64,000 nucleotides of DNA from Pseudomonas sp. ATCC 13867 (GCF_000349845.1 NC_020829.1:2363001-2427000); one strand, 5' to 3'. Positions 28,777 through 41,094 are shown, numbered from the stretch's first letter. Notes: generated from the letters alone by a model not told the origin. Translations and numbers: made by a program.

Positions 28777-29769
28777 ATGAGTGCATTCAAGGCGTTGTGG
28801 GTCACCGAGTCGGCACACGGCGTGTACGACCTGCAGGTGACCGAGCGGCAGGTTTCCGATTTGCCGGCAGGCGAAGTGCTGGTGCGGGTGAAGTATTCCT
28901 CGCTGAACTACAAGGATGCGCTGTCCGCCAGCGGTAACCGTGGCGTCACCCGCAAGTATCCGCACACGCCTGGCATCGATGCCGCCGGCGTGGTTGAAGC
29001 GTCCTCGGTGGGCGAGTTCGCCGTCGGCGATGAGGTCATCGTCACCGGCTATGACCTGGGCATGAACACTCCGGGCGGTTTCGGCCAGTACATCCGCGTG
29101 CCCGCGGCCTGGCTGATCAAGCGTCCGCAGGGCCTGTCGCTACGCGAAGCGATGATTCTCGGCACCGCTGGCCTGACCGCCGCGCTGTGCGTCGACAAGC
29201 TCGAGCGCGCCGGCGTGACGCCGTCCTCAGGCCCGATCCTGGTCACCGGCGCCACCGGCGGCGTGGGCAGCATCGCGGTGATGCTGCTGGCACGGCTGGG
29301 CTACACCGTGGCAGCCGCCACCGGCAAGCTGGAGCAGGCCGAATTGCTGAACCGCCTCGGCGCGCGGCAGATCCTCGACCGCGCCACCGTCTCCGATGGC
29401 ATCGACAAACCGCTGCTGCGCGAGCAGTGGGCCGGCGCGGTGGACACCGTGGGCGGCGACATCCTGTTCAACGTGGTCAAGTCGCTGCAGTACGGCGGCA
29501 GCGTCGCCTGCTGCGGACTGACCGCCGGCGCCGCCTTCAAGGCCACCGTGCTGCCCTTCATCCTGCGCGGCGTGAACCTGCTGGGCGTGGACTCGGTGGA
29601 GCTGCCGCTGGTGGTCAAGGCTTCCATGTGGGACAAGCTGTCCCTGCAGTGGAAGCTCGACAACCTCGAAGCGGCGGTGCGCGAGGTCACCCTCGACGAC
29701 CTGCCTGCCGCCATCCACCAGATTCTTGCCGGCAAGCTGGTCGGCCGGGTGCTGGTGAACCTCGGCTAA
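28777..29769 (+). CDS. acuI: Acryloyl-CoA reductase / YhdH-type quinone oxidoreductase
   Basis: Zinc-free medium-chain dehydrogenase of 330 residues, closest to the AcuI/YhdH group that reduces acryloyl-CoA to propionyl-CoA with NADPH. Typical segments are SSLNYKDALSASGNRGVTRK near residue 41, HTPGIDAAGVVEAS near 65, and GTAGLTAALCV near 129. The cofactor loop is VTGATGGVGSIAVMLLARLG around residue 156. It ends with IHQILAGKLVGRVLVNLG. The start ATG follows GAGGAGG. It is probably co-transcribed with sohB or separately from the 52-bp gap. The CoA substrate is inferred from the family name. Confidence 0.9.
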   Translation: MSAFKALWVTESAHGVYDLQVTERQVSDLPAGEVLVRVKYSSLNYKDALSASGNRGVTRKYPHTPGIDAAGVVEASSVGEFAVGDEVIVTGYDLGMNTPGGFGQYIRVPAAWLIKRPQGLSLREAMILGTAGLTAALCVDKLERAGVTPSSGPILVTGATGGVGSIAVMLLARLGYTVAAATGKLEQAELLNRLGARQILDRATVSDGIDKPLLREQWAGAVDTVGGDILFNVVKSLQYGGSVACCGLTAGAAFKATVLPFILRGVNLLGVDSVELPLVVKASMWDKLSLQWKLDNLEAAVREVTLDDLPAAIHQILAGKLVGRVLVNLG

Positions 29770-29790
29770 TGCCCGCGCCGGGCCTGGGGG

Positions 29791-30645
29791 TCAGCCCAGG
29801 TCCGGCAGCAGGTAGCCCGCCCACAGCGAATCGGCGAACTGGCTGCGGAAGAAGCCGAAGTGGCCGATGCGCTTCACGCCGATATCTTCTGGAGCGATGC
29901 GTTTCACCGTCTTCGGCGCACCACGATAGAAGCCGTGCAGCGATTCGGTATTACGCCCGGACATCATCTCGTCGTCGGTGAAGGAGATGGAGGTGATGGG
30001 CGTGCGCACCAATGAATAGGCCTCGCGCACCGCGCCGCCTTCCGCGCCCACGGCGTATTCCGGGTCCAGGCACCAGCGCCGCCATTGCTCGATCACCCCG
30101 CGCGGCAGGTCGCCGACCACGCCCAGGCGCTTGCCCGGAAAGTAGCCCAGCAGCGGCGTGAGGGTTGGCGCCAGGCAATACCAGAGCAGCCAGGCCTTGT
30201 GCCGCAATCCCTTGGTGTTCTCGCGCCAATAGCCGCTGCCGGTGGCGATGGTGAAGGCGCGATGGATGCGCTCGTTGCCGCGCACGAAGGGCAGGATCTG
30301 CCCGCCCAGGCTGTGGCCGACCCAGTACACCGGCAGGTCGCCGGCGGCCTCGACCACCGCGTCGAGCATCGCGCTGCAATCATGCTTGCCCCAGGCCAGT
30401 ACATCCACATCCAGGTCGCGCAGGTGGCCGCTGCGGGACTTGCCCATGCCGACGTAATCGAAGGTCACGGTGAGATGGCCGCGCTCGGCCAGCCAGTGGG
30501 CGAAGGCCGTGTAGAAGCGCTGCTCGACGCCCATCGCGGGGACGATCAGCACCGCGCCACGGATTTCGCCGAGCGGGTAGTACCAGTGGCTGGACAGGTT
30601 GTGGCCGTTGCCGTTGTCCAGGGGGCGGGGGAGCGGGGTGATCAT
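29791..30645 (-). CDS. Alpha/beta hydrolase
   Basis: 284-residue serine hydrolase. The nucleophile elbow is GHSLGG with Ser112, following a strand YWVG. TFDYVGMGKSRSG around residue 61 is the usual oxyanion-side region. The C-terminal IGHFGFFR supplies a candidate catalytic His. It is divergently transcribed from the TetR regulator at 30786, with an AT-rich dyad between them, which suggests TetR control. Corresponds to PA1835-like proteins by context. Substrate unknown; family members hydrolyse esters or lipids. Confidence 0.87.
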   Translation of the reverse strand: MITPLPRPLDNGNGHNLSSHWYYPLGEIRGAVLIVPAMGVEQRFYTAFAHWLAERGHLTVTFDYVGMGKSRSGHLRDLDVDVLAWGKHDCSAMLDAVVEAAGDLPVYWVGHSLGGQILPFVRGNERIHRAFTIATGSGYWRENTKGLRHKAWLLWYCLAPTLTPLLGYFPGKRLGVVGDLPRGVIEQWRRWCLDPEYAVGAEGGAVREAYSLVRTPITSISFTDDEMMSGRNTESLHGFYRGAPKTVKRIAPEDIGVKRIGHFGFFRSQFADSLWAGYLLPDLG

Positions 30646-30717
30646 GGCGGACTCCGAAAAGGCTTGGAATGAGCAGGGCAGGATTGAAGATGGATGCGCG
30701 CCCAGGCAGTATACGAA

Positions 30718-30765
30718 GACTAGAAATTAATTCTAGAAAATTATTCTAGAATTTTATTCGAGACG
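30718..30765. promoter_or_regulatory. AT-rich palindromic operator candidate between the hydrolase and TetR genes
   Basis: In a GC-rich genome this 48-base stretch is strikingly AT-rich and repeats TTCTAGAA twice (about 30732-30739 and 30745-30752), plus a preceding CTAGAAATTAATTCTAG palindrome. Spacing fits a TetR dimer pair site. Promoters of both genes probably overlap it. Confidence 0.65.
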
Positions 30766-30785
30766 GCAATCTCGACAGGAACCTC

Positions 30786-31364
30786 ATGGCCCGACCTTCC
30801 CGCAAAGACGACATCCTCCAGGCTGCGCTGGCCTGCTTCAGCGAATCCGGCGTGGACGCCACTACCATCGAGATGATCCGTGACCGCTCCGGCGCCAGTA
30901 TCGGCAGCCTCTACCATCACTACGGCAACAAGGAACGGATCATCGGCGCGCTGTACCTGACCGGCGTTGGCCAGTACGCGGCGCTGCTGGACGCTGGAAT
31001 CGAGGAGGGAATGAGCGCGGAGGCCTGTGTGAAGCTGTTCGTCACCTGCTACGTCGACTGGGTCGCGGCCAATCCGGAGTGGGCGCGTTTCATCCTGCAC
31101 AGCCGCGGTCGGGTCGAGGCCGGGGAGGTGGGTGAGGCGTTGCGTGAGGCCAATCGTGAGCAGGGCCGGCGCATTGCAGCGCTGCTTTCAGAGCACCGCA
31201 AGGCTGGCGCCTTCAAGCAGTTGGCGCCGGAGCTGTTCAACTCGGTGGTCATCGGCCCGAGCCAGGACTATGCACGCAACTGGCTGGCCGGGCGGACGAA
31301 GGTGGACCTGATCGATTGCCGCGATCAGTTGGCGCAGATTGCCTGGGAGAGTGTGCGGGCCTGA
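30786..31364 (+). CDS. TetR-family transcriptional regulator
   Basis: 192-residue regulator. The N-terminal helix-turn-helix is RKDDILQAALACFSESG followed by IEMIRDRSGASIGSLYHHYGNKE (split here), typical of TetR, within the first 55 residues. The C-terminal ligand domain contains no motif that reveals the inducer. It is divergent from the alpha/beta hydrolase and probably represses it and itself through the AT-rich palindromes at 30718-30765. Corresponds to PA1836. Family secure, ligand unknown. Confidence 0.9.
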   Translation: MARPSRKDDILQAALACFSESGVDATTIEMIRDRSGASIGSLYHHYGNKERIIGALYLTGVGQYAALLDAGIEEGMSAEACVKLFVTCYVDWVAANPEWARFILHSRGRVEAGEVGEALREANREQGRRIAALLSEHRKAGAFKQLAPELFNSVVIGPSQDYARNWLAGRTKVDLIDCRDQLAQIAWESVRA

Positions 31365-31398
31365 GTTGCGCGCACAGGGGGCCGAGGTGTGCAAGCCT

Positions 31399-31477
31399 GT
31401 AGGAGCGAGCTTGCTCGCGAACAGAGGCTTCCGGTTGCCGCGGAGTTAGGTGGGTTCGCGAGCAAGCTCGCTCCTAC
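31399..31477. repeat. REP pair (REPIN), head-to-head
   Basis: GTAGGAGCGAGC...GCTCGCGAAC, 31-base spacer, inverted copy ending GCTCCTAC. It lies just after the TetR gene and before the shared terminator. Confidence 0.92.
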
Positions 31478-31501
31478 GAAAGGCGCTCCCCTGCAGAAAT
31501 T

Positions 31502-31528
31502 AAAAAGCCCCGCGTGGCGGGGCTTTTT
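31502..31528. terminator. Bidirectional intrinsic terminator
   Basis: AAAAAGCCCCGC GTG GCGGGGCTTTTT: a 7-bp GC stem with A and T runs on both sides, between the convergent TetR and DUF934 genes. Confidence 0.93.
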
Positions 31529-31541
31529 CAGATCGGCCGGG

Positions 31542-32045
31542 TCAGGCGAGCTGGCGACGACGGAACAGCGGTTGCGGCTGGGTCACCGAGGTCTGGTAGA
31601 CCTCGGAGAAGTCCTCCAGGCTGGCCAGCGCGTCATGCGGGTCGCGGTCGGCGCGGATGGCGTAGGCGTCGAAGCCGCAGCTCTGCATGTAGAACAGCTG
31701 GTCGCGCAGCACGTCGCCGATGGCGCGCACTTCGCCCTTGTAGCCGAAGCGCTCGCGCAGCAGGCGCGCGGTGCTGAAACCGCGGCCGTCGGTGAAGGCC
31801 GGGAAGTTCACCGCGATCACTTGGAACTTGTCCAGGTCCTCGGCGATGGCTTCGGGCTCTTCGTCCGAATCCAGCCACACGCCCAGGCCGCCGTCGCGGC
31901 CGCGCAGGGCCGGGCCGTGTTCCAGCCACAGGTTCAGCGGGATGATCACGTCGTCGCAGTTGGGCACGGTCTCGAGGGTCGCGTCCTTGGGCAGCAGGTG
32001 CCAGCGGTCGTCGACGACTTCGCGGTTCTTAATGATTCGCTGCAT
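31542..32045 (-). CDS. DUF934 protein, sulfite reductase-associated
   Basis: 167-residue cytoplasmic protein of the DUF934 family. It starts MQRIIKNREVVDDRWHLL and carries the family stretch VIAVNFPAFTDGRGFSTARL and the RFGYKGEVRAIGDVLRDQLF segment. It overlaps the 3' end of cysI by 17 bases on the same strand, a coupling kept in Pseudomonas (PA1837-PA1838). The role is probably to assist sulfite reduction, for example in electron supply or assembly of the hemoprotein, but no activity is established here. It ends just before a strong terminator, so it closes the cysI operon. Confidence 0.9.
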   Translation of the reverse strand: MQRIIKNREVVDDRWHLLPKDATLETVPNCDDVIIPLNLWLEHGPALRGRDGGLGVWLDSDEEPEAIAEDLDKFQVIAVNFPAFTDGRGFSTARLLRERFGYKGEVRAIGDVLRDQLFYMQSCGFDAYAIRADRDPHDALASLEDFSEVYQTSVTQPQPLFRRRQLA

Positions 32046-33687
32046 ATACGCGTTCCTTGAAGAGGTCGATGCCGATGCGGCGGAAGGTATCGAGGAAGGC
32101 TTCCTCCTCGGTGCGCTGTTCCACGTAGACGTTGATGATCTTCTCGATCACGTCGGCCATCTGGTCCTGGGCGAACGACGGGCCGAGGATCTGCGCGAGG
32201 CTCGCGTCACGGCTGGCGCTGCCGCCCAGGGACACCTGGTAGAACTCCTCGCCCTTCTTGTCCACGCCGAGGATGCCGATGTGGCCCACGTGGTGGTGGC
32301 CGCAGGCATTCATGCAGCCGGAGATGTTCAGGTCGATGTCGCCGATGTCGAACAGGTAGTCCAGGTCGTCGAAACGGCGCTGGATGGCTTCGGCCACCGG
32401 GATCGATTTGGCGTTGGCCAGGGAGCAGAAGTCGCCGCCGGGGCAGCAGATGATGTCGGTCAGCAGGCCCACGTTGGGGCTGGCGAAACCGTACTCGCGC
32501 AGTTCGCCCCAGAGGGTGAACAGCTGCGACTGCTCGACGTCGGCGAGGATGATGTTCTGGTTATGGCTGTTGCGCACTTCGCCGAAGCTGTAGCGGTCGG
32601 CCAGTTCGGCGATCTTGTCCAGCTGCTTGTCGGTGACGTCGCCAGGGGACACGCCGGTCGGCTTGAGCGACAGGGTCACGGCGATGTAGCCGGGCTTCTT
32701 GTGGGCGAAGGTGTTGCGCTGGCGCCAGCGGGCGAAGCCCGGATGCTCGGCGTCGAGCTGGGCGAGGGCGGCCTCCTGGTCGTCCAGGACCTTGTAGGCC
32801 GGGTCGACGAAGTGCTGGGAAACACGCTGCACTTCCGCGTCGGTCAGGGTGCTCGGGCCGTCCTTGAGGTGCGCCCATTCGGCGTTGACCTTCTCGGCGA
32901 AGACTTCCGGGCCCAGTGCCTTGACCAGGATCTTGATGCGCGCCTTGAACTTGTTGTCCCGGCGGCCATAGCGGTTGTACACGCGCAAGATGGCGTCCAG
33001 GTACGACAGCAGGTGCTGCCAGGGCAGGAACTCGTTGATGAAGCTGCCGACGATCGGGGTACGGCCCAGGCCGCCGCCGACCAGCACGCGGAAGCCCAGC
33101 TCGCCGGCTTCGTTCTTCACCGCTTCCAGGCCGATGTCGTGCACCTCGATCGCGGCACGGTCGCGCGCGGCGCCGTTGACGGCGATCTTGAACTTGCGCG
33201 GCAGGTGGGCGAACTCGGGGTGGAAGGTCGACCACTGACGGATGATCTCGCACCAGGGGCGCGGATCCACCAGCTCGTCGCGGGCAATGCCGGCGAACTG
33301 GTCGGTGGTGGTGTTGCGCACGCAGTTGCCGCTGGTCTGGATCGAGTGCATCTGCACGGTGGACAGCTCGGCGAGGATCTCCGGCACGTCTTCCAGGGCC
33401 GGCCAGTTGAACTGCACGTTCTGGCGGGTGCTGATGTGCGCGTAGCCCTTGTCGTAGTCGCGGGCGATCTGCGCCAGCTTGCGGACCTGCCGGGAGGCCA
33501 GCAGACCATAGGGCACTGCGATACGCAGCATCGGCGCATAGCGCTGGATGTACAGGCCATTCTGCAGACGCAGCGGGCGGAATTCCTCGCCGGTCAGTTC
33601 ACCGGCCAGGTAGCGGCGGGTCTGATCGCGGAACTGCTTGACGCGATCCTCTACGATCCTTTGATCGTATTCGTCATATACGTACAT
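32029..33687 (-). CDS. cysI: Sulfite reductase, siroheme / 4Fe-4S hemoprotein
   Basis: CysI reduces sulfite to sulfide in cysteine biosynthesis. The 552-residue product has the two nitrite/sulfite reductase half-domains. The siroheme-iron-sulfur ligands are Cys415 and Cys421 (CCPGGDFC) and Cys458 and Cys462 (SGCMNACGHH). HISTRQNVQFNW near residue 84 is the substrate-side motif, and RNTTTDQFAG near 124 fits the sulfite reductase version. Single-subunit ferredoxin- or small-reductase-linked forms like this are usual in Pseudomonas instead of a CysJ partner. Transcribed with the DUF934 gene from a promoter in the 250 bp upstream. Confidence 0.95.
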   Translation of the reverse strand: MYVYDEYDQRIVEDRVKQFRDQTRRYLAGELTGEEFRPLRLQNGLYIQRYAPMLRIAVPYGLLASRQVRKLAQIARDYDKGYAHISTRQNVQFNWPALEDVPEILAELSTVQMHSIQTSGNCVRNTTTDQFAGIARDELVDPRPWCEIIRQWSTFHPEFAHLPRKFKIAVNGAARDRAAIEVHDIGLEAVKNEAGELGFRVLVGGGLGRTPIVGSFINEFLPWQHLLSYLDAILRVYNRYGRRDNKFKARIKILVKALGPEVFAEKVNAEWAHLKDGPSTLTDAEVQRVSQHFVDPAYKVLDDQEAALAQLDAEHPGFARWRQRNTFAHKKPGYIAVTLSLKPTGVSPGDVTDKQLDKIAELADRYSFGEVRNSHNQNIILADVEQSQLFTLWGELREYGFASPNVGLLTDIICCPGGDFCSLANAKSIPVAEAIQRRFDDLDYLFDIGDIDLNISGCMNACGHHHVGHIGILGVDKKGEEFYQVSLGGSASRDASLAQILGPSFAQDQMADVIEKIINVYVEQRTEEEAFLDTFRRIGIDLFKERVYAANH

Positions 33688-33902
33688 GAATCATCCTGCT
33701 GTCAGGCTATAGCGCTCAGGCGTACTGCGTATCCCAGCGCGCACGGCAGCGCGCTCCACGCGGAGTGGGGCGCACGATACCAGTTAGGGAATATGCGTAA
33801 AAGTGATGTTTGAGTATATGGCGAGAACTTTTCGATCTATGCCGCGCCGGGCTTGAAGCACAGGCGGGCCGCCGCCTCGGGCGGGTGTCGCGGTCTTGCG
33901 AA

Positions 33903-33925
33903 GCGCCGGTGCGTTTCACCGGCGC
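33903..33925 (-). terminator. Strong hairpin after the thioesterase gene
   Basis: GCGCCGGTG, CGTTT loop, CACCGGCGC: a perfect 9-bp stem 12 bases after the thioesterase stop. No proper T-run follows, so it may rather stabilise the message. Confidence 0.45.
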
Positions 33926-33937
33926 GGGCGGGATGAG

Positions 33938-34432
33938 TCAGGCTTCGCGACCGTGGGCGGCGTCACGCAGTTGCGAGGTGTCGACGCGCACGAAGATGGA
34001 GTCGCCGACGCAGGTCAGCACGTCGCCGGCGTAGACCTCGCAGATGATCCGGCTCTTGCGCCCGACCTCGCCCTCGACATGGGCCTTCAGCGTCAGCGGC
34101 ACACCCATCGGGGTCGGTTTGATGTACTTGATGCCCAGGTTGCCGGTGACGCAGTCGATGCGCGGCAGGCTGCCCGGCTCGCGGCCTTCGGCGCGGTAGT
34201 GGTAGGCCATTGCGGTCCAGTTCGAGTGGCAGTCCACCAGCATGGCGATCAGTCCGCCGTAGACCAGCTCCGGCCAGCCGCAGTACTTGGCTTCGGGCAG
34301 GTGCTCGGCGACGACGTGAATACCGTCCTCGTGCCAGCGGCTCTTGATATGCAGCCCGTGCGGGTTGCTGCCGCCGCAGCCATAACAGACGCCTTCCGGC
34401 GCGACGGTATCTTGCAGTGAATCCACGTGCAT
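33938..34432 (-). CDS. PaaI-type hotdog-fold thioesterase
   Basis: 164-residue acyl-CoA thioesterase-like protein. An N-terminal Cys pair motif CYGCGGSNPHGL (16-27) is typical of a Pseudomonas subgroup. It is followed by hotdog elements PELVYGGLIAMLVDCHSNWTA (split at the catalytic Gly-Gly region) and TLKAHVEGEVGRKSRIICEV. The family hydrolyses short acyl-CoA or aromatic-CoA esters in the cytoplasm. It is alone between cysI and the small membrane gene. Substrate not known. Confidence 0.85.
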   Translation of the reverse strand: MHVDSLQDTVAPEGVCYGCGGSNPHGLHIKSRWHEDGIHVVAEHLPEAKYCGWPELVYGGLIAMLVDCHSNWTAMAYHYRAEGREPGSLPRIDCVTGNLGIKYIKPTPMGVPLTLKAHVEGEVGRKSRIICEVYAGDVLTCVGDSIFVRVDTSQLRDAAHGREA

Positions 34433-34587
34433 GGCCCTTCCTTATCCTTCTCGCTTGTTCTTGTCGAAGCCGCAGCCTAACGGCTTTCGTGGCGTCGCGG
34501 AAAGGGGCGGTCGCTTGAGGGGCGGGCGGAGCTGGTCTTAACTCTTGCCTGTGGTCCTTCGACAAACAACGAGAACAAGGGGGAAGC

Positions 34588-34698
34588 ATGAGCGAAGAGT
34601 CCAGCAAGGATCGCGACAGCGTCGTCGATGCGCGTGCCGCATTCATCCTGATCCTGCTGGTGGTTGCCACCGCGGTGTACTGGGTCAGCCATCAGTGA
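34588..34698 (+). CDS. 36-residue single-pass membrane protein
   Basis: Small gene below usual annotation size. ATG at 34588 follows GGGGGAAGC. The product has an acidic/polar head MSEESSKDRDSVVDA, then the helix AAFILILLVVATAVYWVSHQ ending in TGA at 34698. From memory P. aeruginosa carries a close homologue at the same position (near PA1840), which argues it is real. Inner-membrane location is inferred from the helix; function unknown. Confidence 0.8.
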   Translation: MSEESSKDRDSVVDARAAFILILLVVATAVYWVSHQ

Positions 34699-34746
34699 CA
34701 ACGGTTCCGGCGGGCCGCGCTGCGGCCCGTCCGGCGCCGCGCCGTT

Positions 34747-34962
34747 CTAGATCCCTGCGAAGTGCAGCACCAGCTGCACCAGGGAGTAGAGCAGCAGCAC
34801 GAAGATCAGCGTAAAGAGGATACCCAGGGCAATGAAGTGACTGGCCTTGCCCTGGCTGAAGTCGCGCGCCCGGTTCTTCCCGCTCTGCACACCGAAGGCG
34901 GCGGCCAGCACGCTGTGCAGCATCTGCCAGAAGCTTGGCGGTTTGTTCTGTTGATCGTCCAT
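34747..34962 (-). CDS. DUF2970 small membrane protein
   Basis: 71-residue protein with the DUF2970 pattern: PPSFWQMLHSVLAAAFGVQSGK, then RARDFSQGKASHF and a C-terminal helix IALGILFTLIFVLLLYSLVQ (about residues 43-64). It is convergent with the 36-residue membrane gene. Single-pass inner-membrane protein; role unknown. The Start ATG follows GGAGGCGC. Matches PA1841-like proteins by position. Confidence 0.88.
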   Translation of the reverse strand: MDDQQNKPPSFWQMLHSVLAAAFGVQSGKNRARDFSQGKASHFIALGILFTLIFVLLLYSLVQLVLHFAGI

Positions 34963-35007
34963 CGTTCGCGCCTCCTATGTTTGGAGCCTGATTCTGGAGC
35001 ATGGTTT

Positions 35008-36333
35008 CTAGAGTTCGATCTGTGTCCACTCGCGTTTCTGCCACATCATCGCGAAGATCACCGAGGCCAGCCCGCGCTGGAGGATCTGCATGCTCCAGAT
35101 CGCCAGCAGGCCACCGCCGAGAACCGGCCCCACCAGATAGGCCAGTGGCAGGAAGAATAGCCACTGATTGCCCAGGCTGACCGCCATGACCGTGCGGGTG
35201 GCGCCCGCGCCGAGCAGGGCCTGGGTGAGCACCAGCGCGGTGGCGTCGATCACCATGCCCAGCCCGGTGAGCGTCAGCGGCAGGCGGCCCAGTTCGATCA
35301 GCGCCGGGTCGCTGACGAACAGCCGCAGGATCGCCTCGGGGAACAGCCAGAACGGCGCGCCCAGCAACGCCAGGCCGCAGGCCGCGACCTTCACCACATC
35401 CCAGCCCCAGCGATGCGCACTGTCGAAGTCGCGCTCGCCCATGCTCTGGCTGACCAGGGTGGTGGCGGCCATGCCCAGGCCGATGCCGGGCAGGATCAGG
35501 AACAGCGCCAGGTTGATCAGCACGTGGGCCACCGCCAGCTCGCGGGTGCCGACCTGGGCGATGATCCAGAACAGCAGGGTGATGCCGGCGGCGAAGAAGA
35601 ACTGCTGCAGCGAGTTGGGCAGTGACAGGCGCAGCATCACGCGGATGTCGCGCTCGCTCGGCAGGCGCGGGCGGAAGCCCTGGGCGCGGGCGTCGCGCCA
35701 GGTGAGCCAGGCGTAGATCAGCGAGCCCAGATAGAGCGCCAGGGTGGTTCCCAGCCCGCTGCCCACCGCGCCCATGCGCGGCAGGCCGAACAGGCCGTGG
35801 ATCAGGCTGTAGCTGATCGCCGCGTTGGCCAGGTGCATCACCACCAGCGTGCGCATGTACATGCCCGAACGCCGCGTGCCGTTCCAGTAGCCGCGGAAGG
35901 AGAAGTTCAGCCCTACCGCCAGCACCGACAGCGCGCGCCACTCGAAGTAGGGGAGGCCGACCGCCAGCACCTCGGGGTCGTTGGACAGGGCGCGGACGAT
36001 GGGTTCGGCGAACAGCAGGCAGATCAGGGTGATCGGCAGCGACAGCCCCAGCGCCACCAGCAGGCCGCAGTTGAGCGGTGCCGCCTGGTCTTCCATGCGG
36101 CCTTCGCCACGACGCCGGGCCACCAGTGCCTGTACGCCGGCGCCCAACCCCATCACCAGGGAGATCGCGACGAAGTTGGCGTAGCTGCCGATACCGACGC
36201 CGGCCAGGGACTTTTCCCCCAGATGGCCGACCATCGCGGCATCCACCAGGTTGAGCAGGCTCTGGCTGAGCATTCCGCCGATGATCGGCAGGCCCAGGGT
36301 GAGAATGTTCTGGAGGCGCTGACGCTCTAACAT
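35008..36333 (-). CDS. MATE-family multidrug/Na+ efflux protein
   Basis: 441-residue transporter with 12 predicted helices and the two MATE halves. The N-terminal half includes LPIIGGMLSQSLLNLVDAAM near residue 15 and GLGAGVQALVARRRGEG near 60. The second half repeats with LPNSLQQFFFAAGI and GIGLGMAATTLVSQSMGERD. NorM-like proteins export cationic dyes and drugs with Na+ or H+. It is transcribed alone. Substrates unknown; the exact NorM orthology was not tested. Confidence 0.9.
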   Translation of the reverse strand: MLERQRLQNILTLGLPIIGGMLSQSLLNLVDAAMVGHLGEKSLAGVGIGSYANFVAISLVMGLGAGVQALVARRRGEGRMEDQAAPLNCGLLVALGLSLPITLICLLFAEPIVRALSNDPEVLAVGLPYFEWRALSVLAVGLNFSFRGYWNGTRRSGMYMRTLVVMHLANAAISYSLIHGLFGLPRMGAVGSGLGTTLALYLGSLIYAWLTWRDARAQGFRPRLPSERDIRVMLRLSLPNSLQQFFFAAGITLLFWIIAQVGTRELAVAHVLINLALFLILPGIGLGMAATTLVSQSMGERDFDSAHRWGWDVVKVAACGLALLGAPFWLFPEAILRLFVSDPALIELGRLPLTLTGLGMVIDATALVLTQALLGAGATRTVMAVSLGNQWLFFLPLAYLVGPVLGGGLLAIWSMQILQRGLASVIFAMMWQKREWTQIEL

Positions 36334-36465
36334 GACGTCCTTGGAGGCAGTGTGCTTCCGGCCTGTTGTGGGGAGCGGGCGTGCCCGTGCCGGTCGGGGC
36401 GCTGAGGGAAAGCCTAGCGTAACCGTCGTGGCCCTGCTTGTGTCGGGGACTCTTCGACTTCATTG

Positions 36466-36501
36466 ATCTCCTTCATCTCATTGCGAAATGAAGTTGGAGA
36501 T
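36466..36501. promoter_or_regulatory. Imperfect dyad in the MATE-yggL gap
   Basis: ATCTCC-TTCAT ... ATGAA-xxx-GGAGAT is an interrupted inverted repeat in a 283-base gap upstream of the MATE gene. It may be an operator for the efflux gene; no regulator is identifiable. Confidence 0.4.
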
Positions 36502-36573
36502 AGCTCCGAGATCTGCCTGAGGTTTCGCCTTGAGGAGCGGACTCAAGCCCTGTGAGGCATCGACGCGAAGCGT

Positions 36574-36595
36574 GGGCGGCCCGGTGAGGCCGCCC
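36574..36595 (-). terminator. GC hairpin after yggL
   Basis: GGGCGGCC, CGGTGA loop, GGCCGCCC: a perfect 8-bp stem 22 bases past the yggL stop. It lacks a T-run; termination would need Rho. Confidence 0.4.
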
Positions 36596-36616
36596 GCGCC
36601 CGGTCTTGAGCGGTAC

Positions 36617-36967
36617 TTACTCGAACAGGCCGTGCCAGCAGTCGCTCAGCTCGCCCAGCTCGAAGGACTTGCACCAGGACTGCTTTTCCAGCCACAGGCG
36701 GGTGGTTTCGCGGTCGGCTTCGCTCAGGCTGCCGACCGCGTTCAGGCACAGGTAGCCGGTGAACTCGCCATCTTCGGTGGCGCCGCCGACGAAGACCCAG
36801 CCCTCGGACTCGACAAAGGCGATCCACTGATCGAGCACATCATCCAGGTCGCCGCTGTAGTTCACTTCCAGGCTGAAGCCGAACTCCTGGAACTCGCCCA
36901 GGCGCAGCTTCTTCTGCAGGCGGCGCTTGCGCGGTTTGGCCATCTGTTCGGGGGTGAGGTATTTCAT
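36617..36967 (-). CDS. yggL: YggL (DUF469/50S-associated) family protein
   Basis: 116-residue acidic protein with the DUF469 (YggL) family pattern: MAKPRKRRLQKKLRLGEFQE at 8-27, then FEFG-like strand FGFSLEVNYS, DVLDQWIAFVESEGWVFVGG and CLNAVGSLSEADRE. E. coli YggL associates with the 50S ribosomal subunit, so a ribosome-related role is possible. The ATG at 36967 is used because upstream codons are Arg/Pro-rich and non-conserved. It stands alone between the MATE pump and metH on the same strand. The exact function is unsettled in the family. Confidence 0.87.
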   Translation of the reverse strand: MKYLTPEQMAKPRKRRLQKKLRLGEFQEFGFSLEVNYSGDLDDVLDQWIAFVESEGWVFVGGATEDGEFTGYLCLNAVGSLSEADRETTRLWLEKQSWCKSFELGELSDCWHGLFE

Positions 36968-37231
36968 CTGTCTTTCTCTCGTCAGGGGAAGTCCGGCGGG
37001 TGGCCGGGCTTCAATCCGTGGTGTCCTGGGCGATTCGTGCGTCGGCGAACCAGAGCCGGCGCCGGCGCGCCTGGCGCTCATCCAGCGGCAATTGGCGGGG
37101 GCGAGGCCGGCAGGGACGCGCCCAGGGTGGCGGGATTATCCAGTATCTGGGCGTTGAGTGCAGCGCAGGTTTTCCCGCCGTCTTCCCTGGGCGCGCCGGG
37201 CAGTCCCGGGCGCGGCGCCAGGGGAACCGCC

Positions 37232-40924
<3,693 letters not shown>

Positions 40925-41094
40925 CGGAGGTACCTAGAGAGGCGTGACAATGGGTCGCTGATGATAACAAAGCTGTAGAAAATTTGAGCTTGCGGAGATT
41001 TACATGAAAATCGCTCATGTTCTGCCATTGGATAGGCAGCACTATGGCGGCGTTCTCGCTAGAATCCGCTCATTCCGAAGGTCTGGAGCCCCAC

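Noticed and set aside
40925..41094. Cobalamin riboswitch upstream of metH
   Set aside because: The gap is only 170 bases and shows no B12-box-like sequence.
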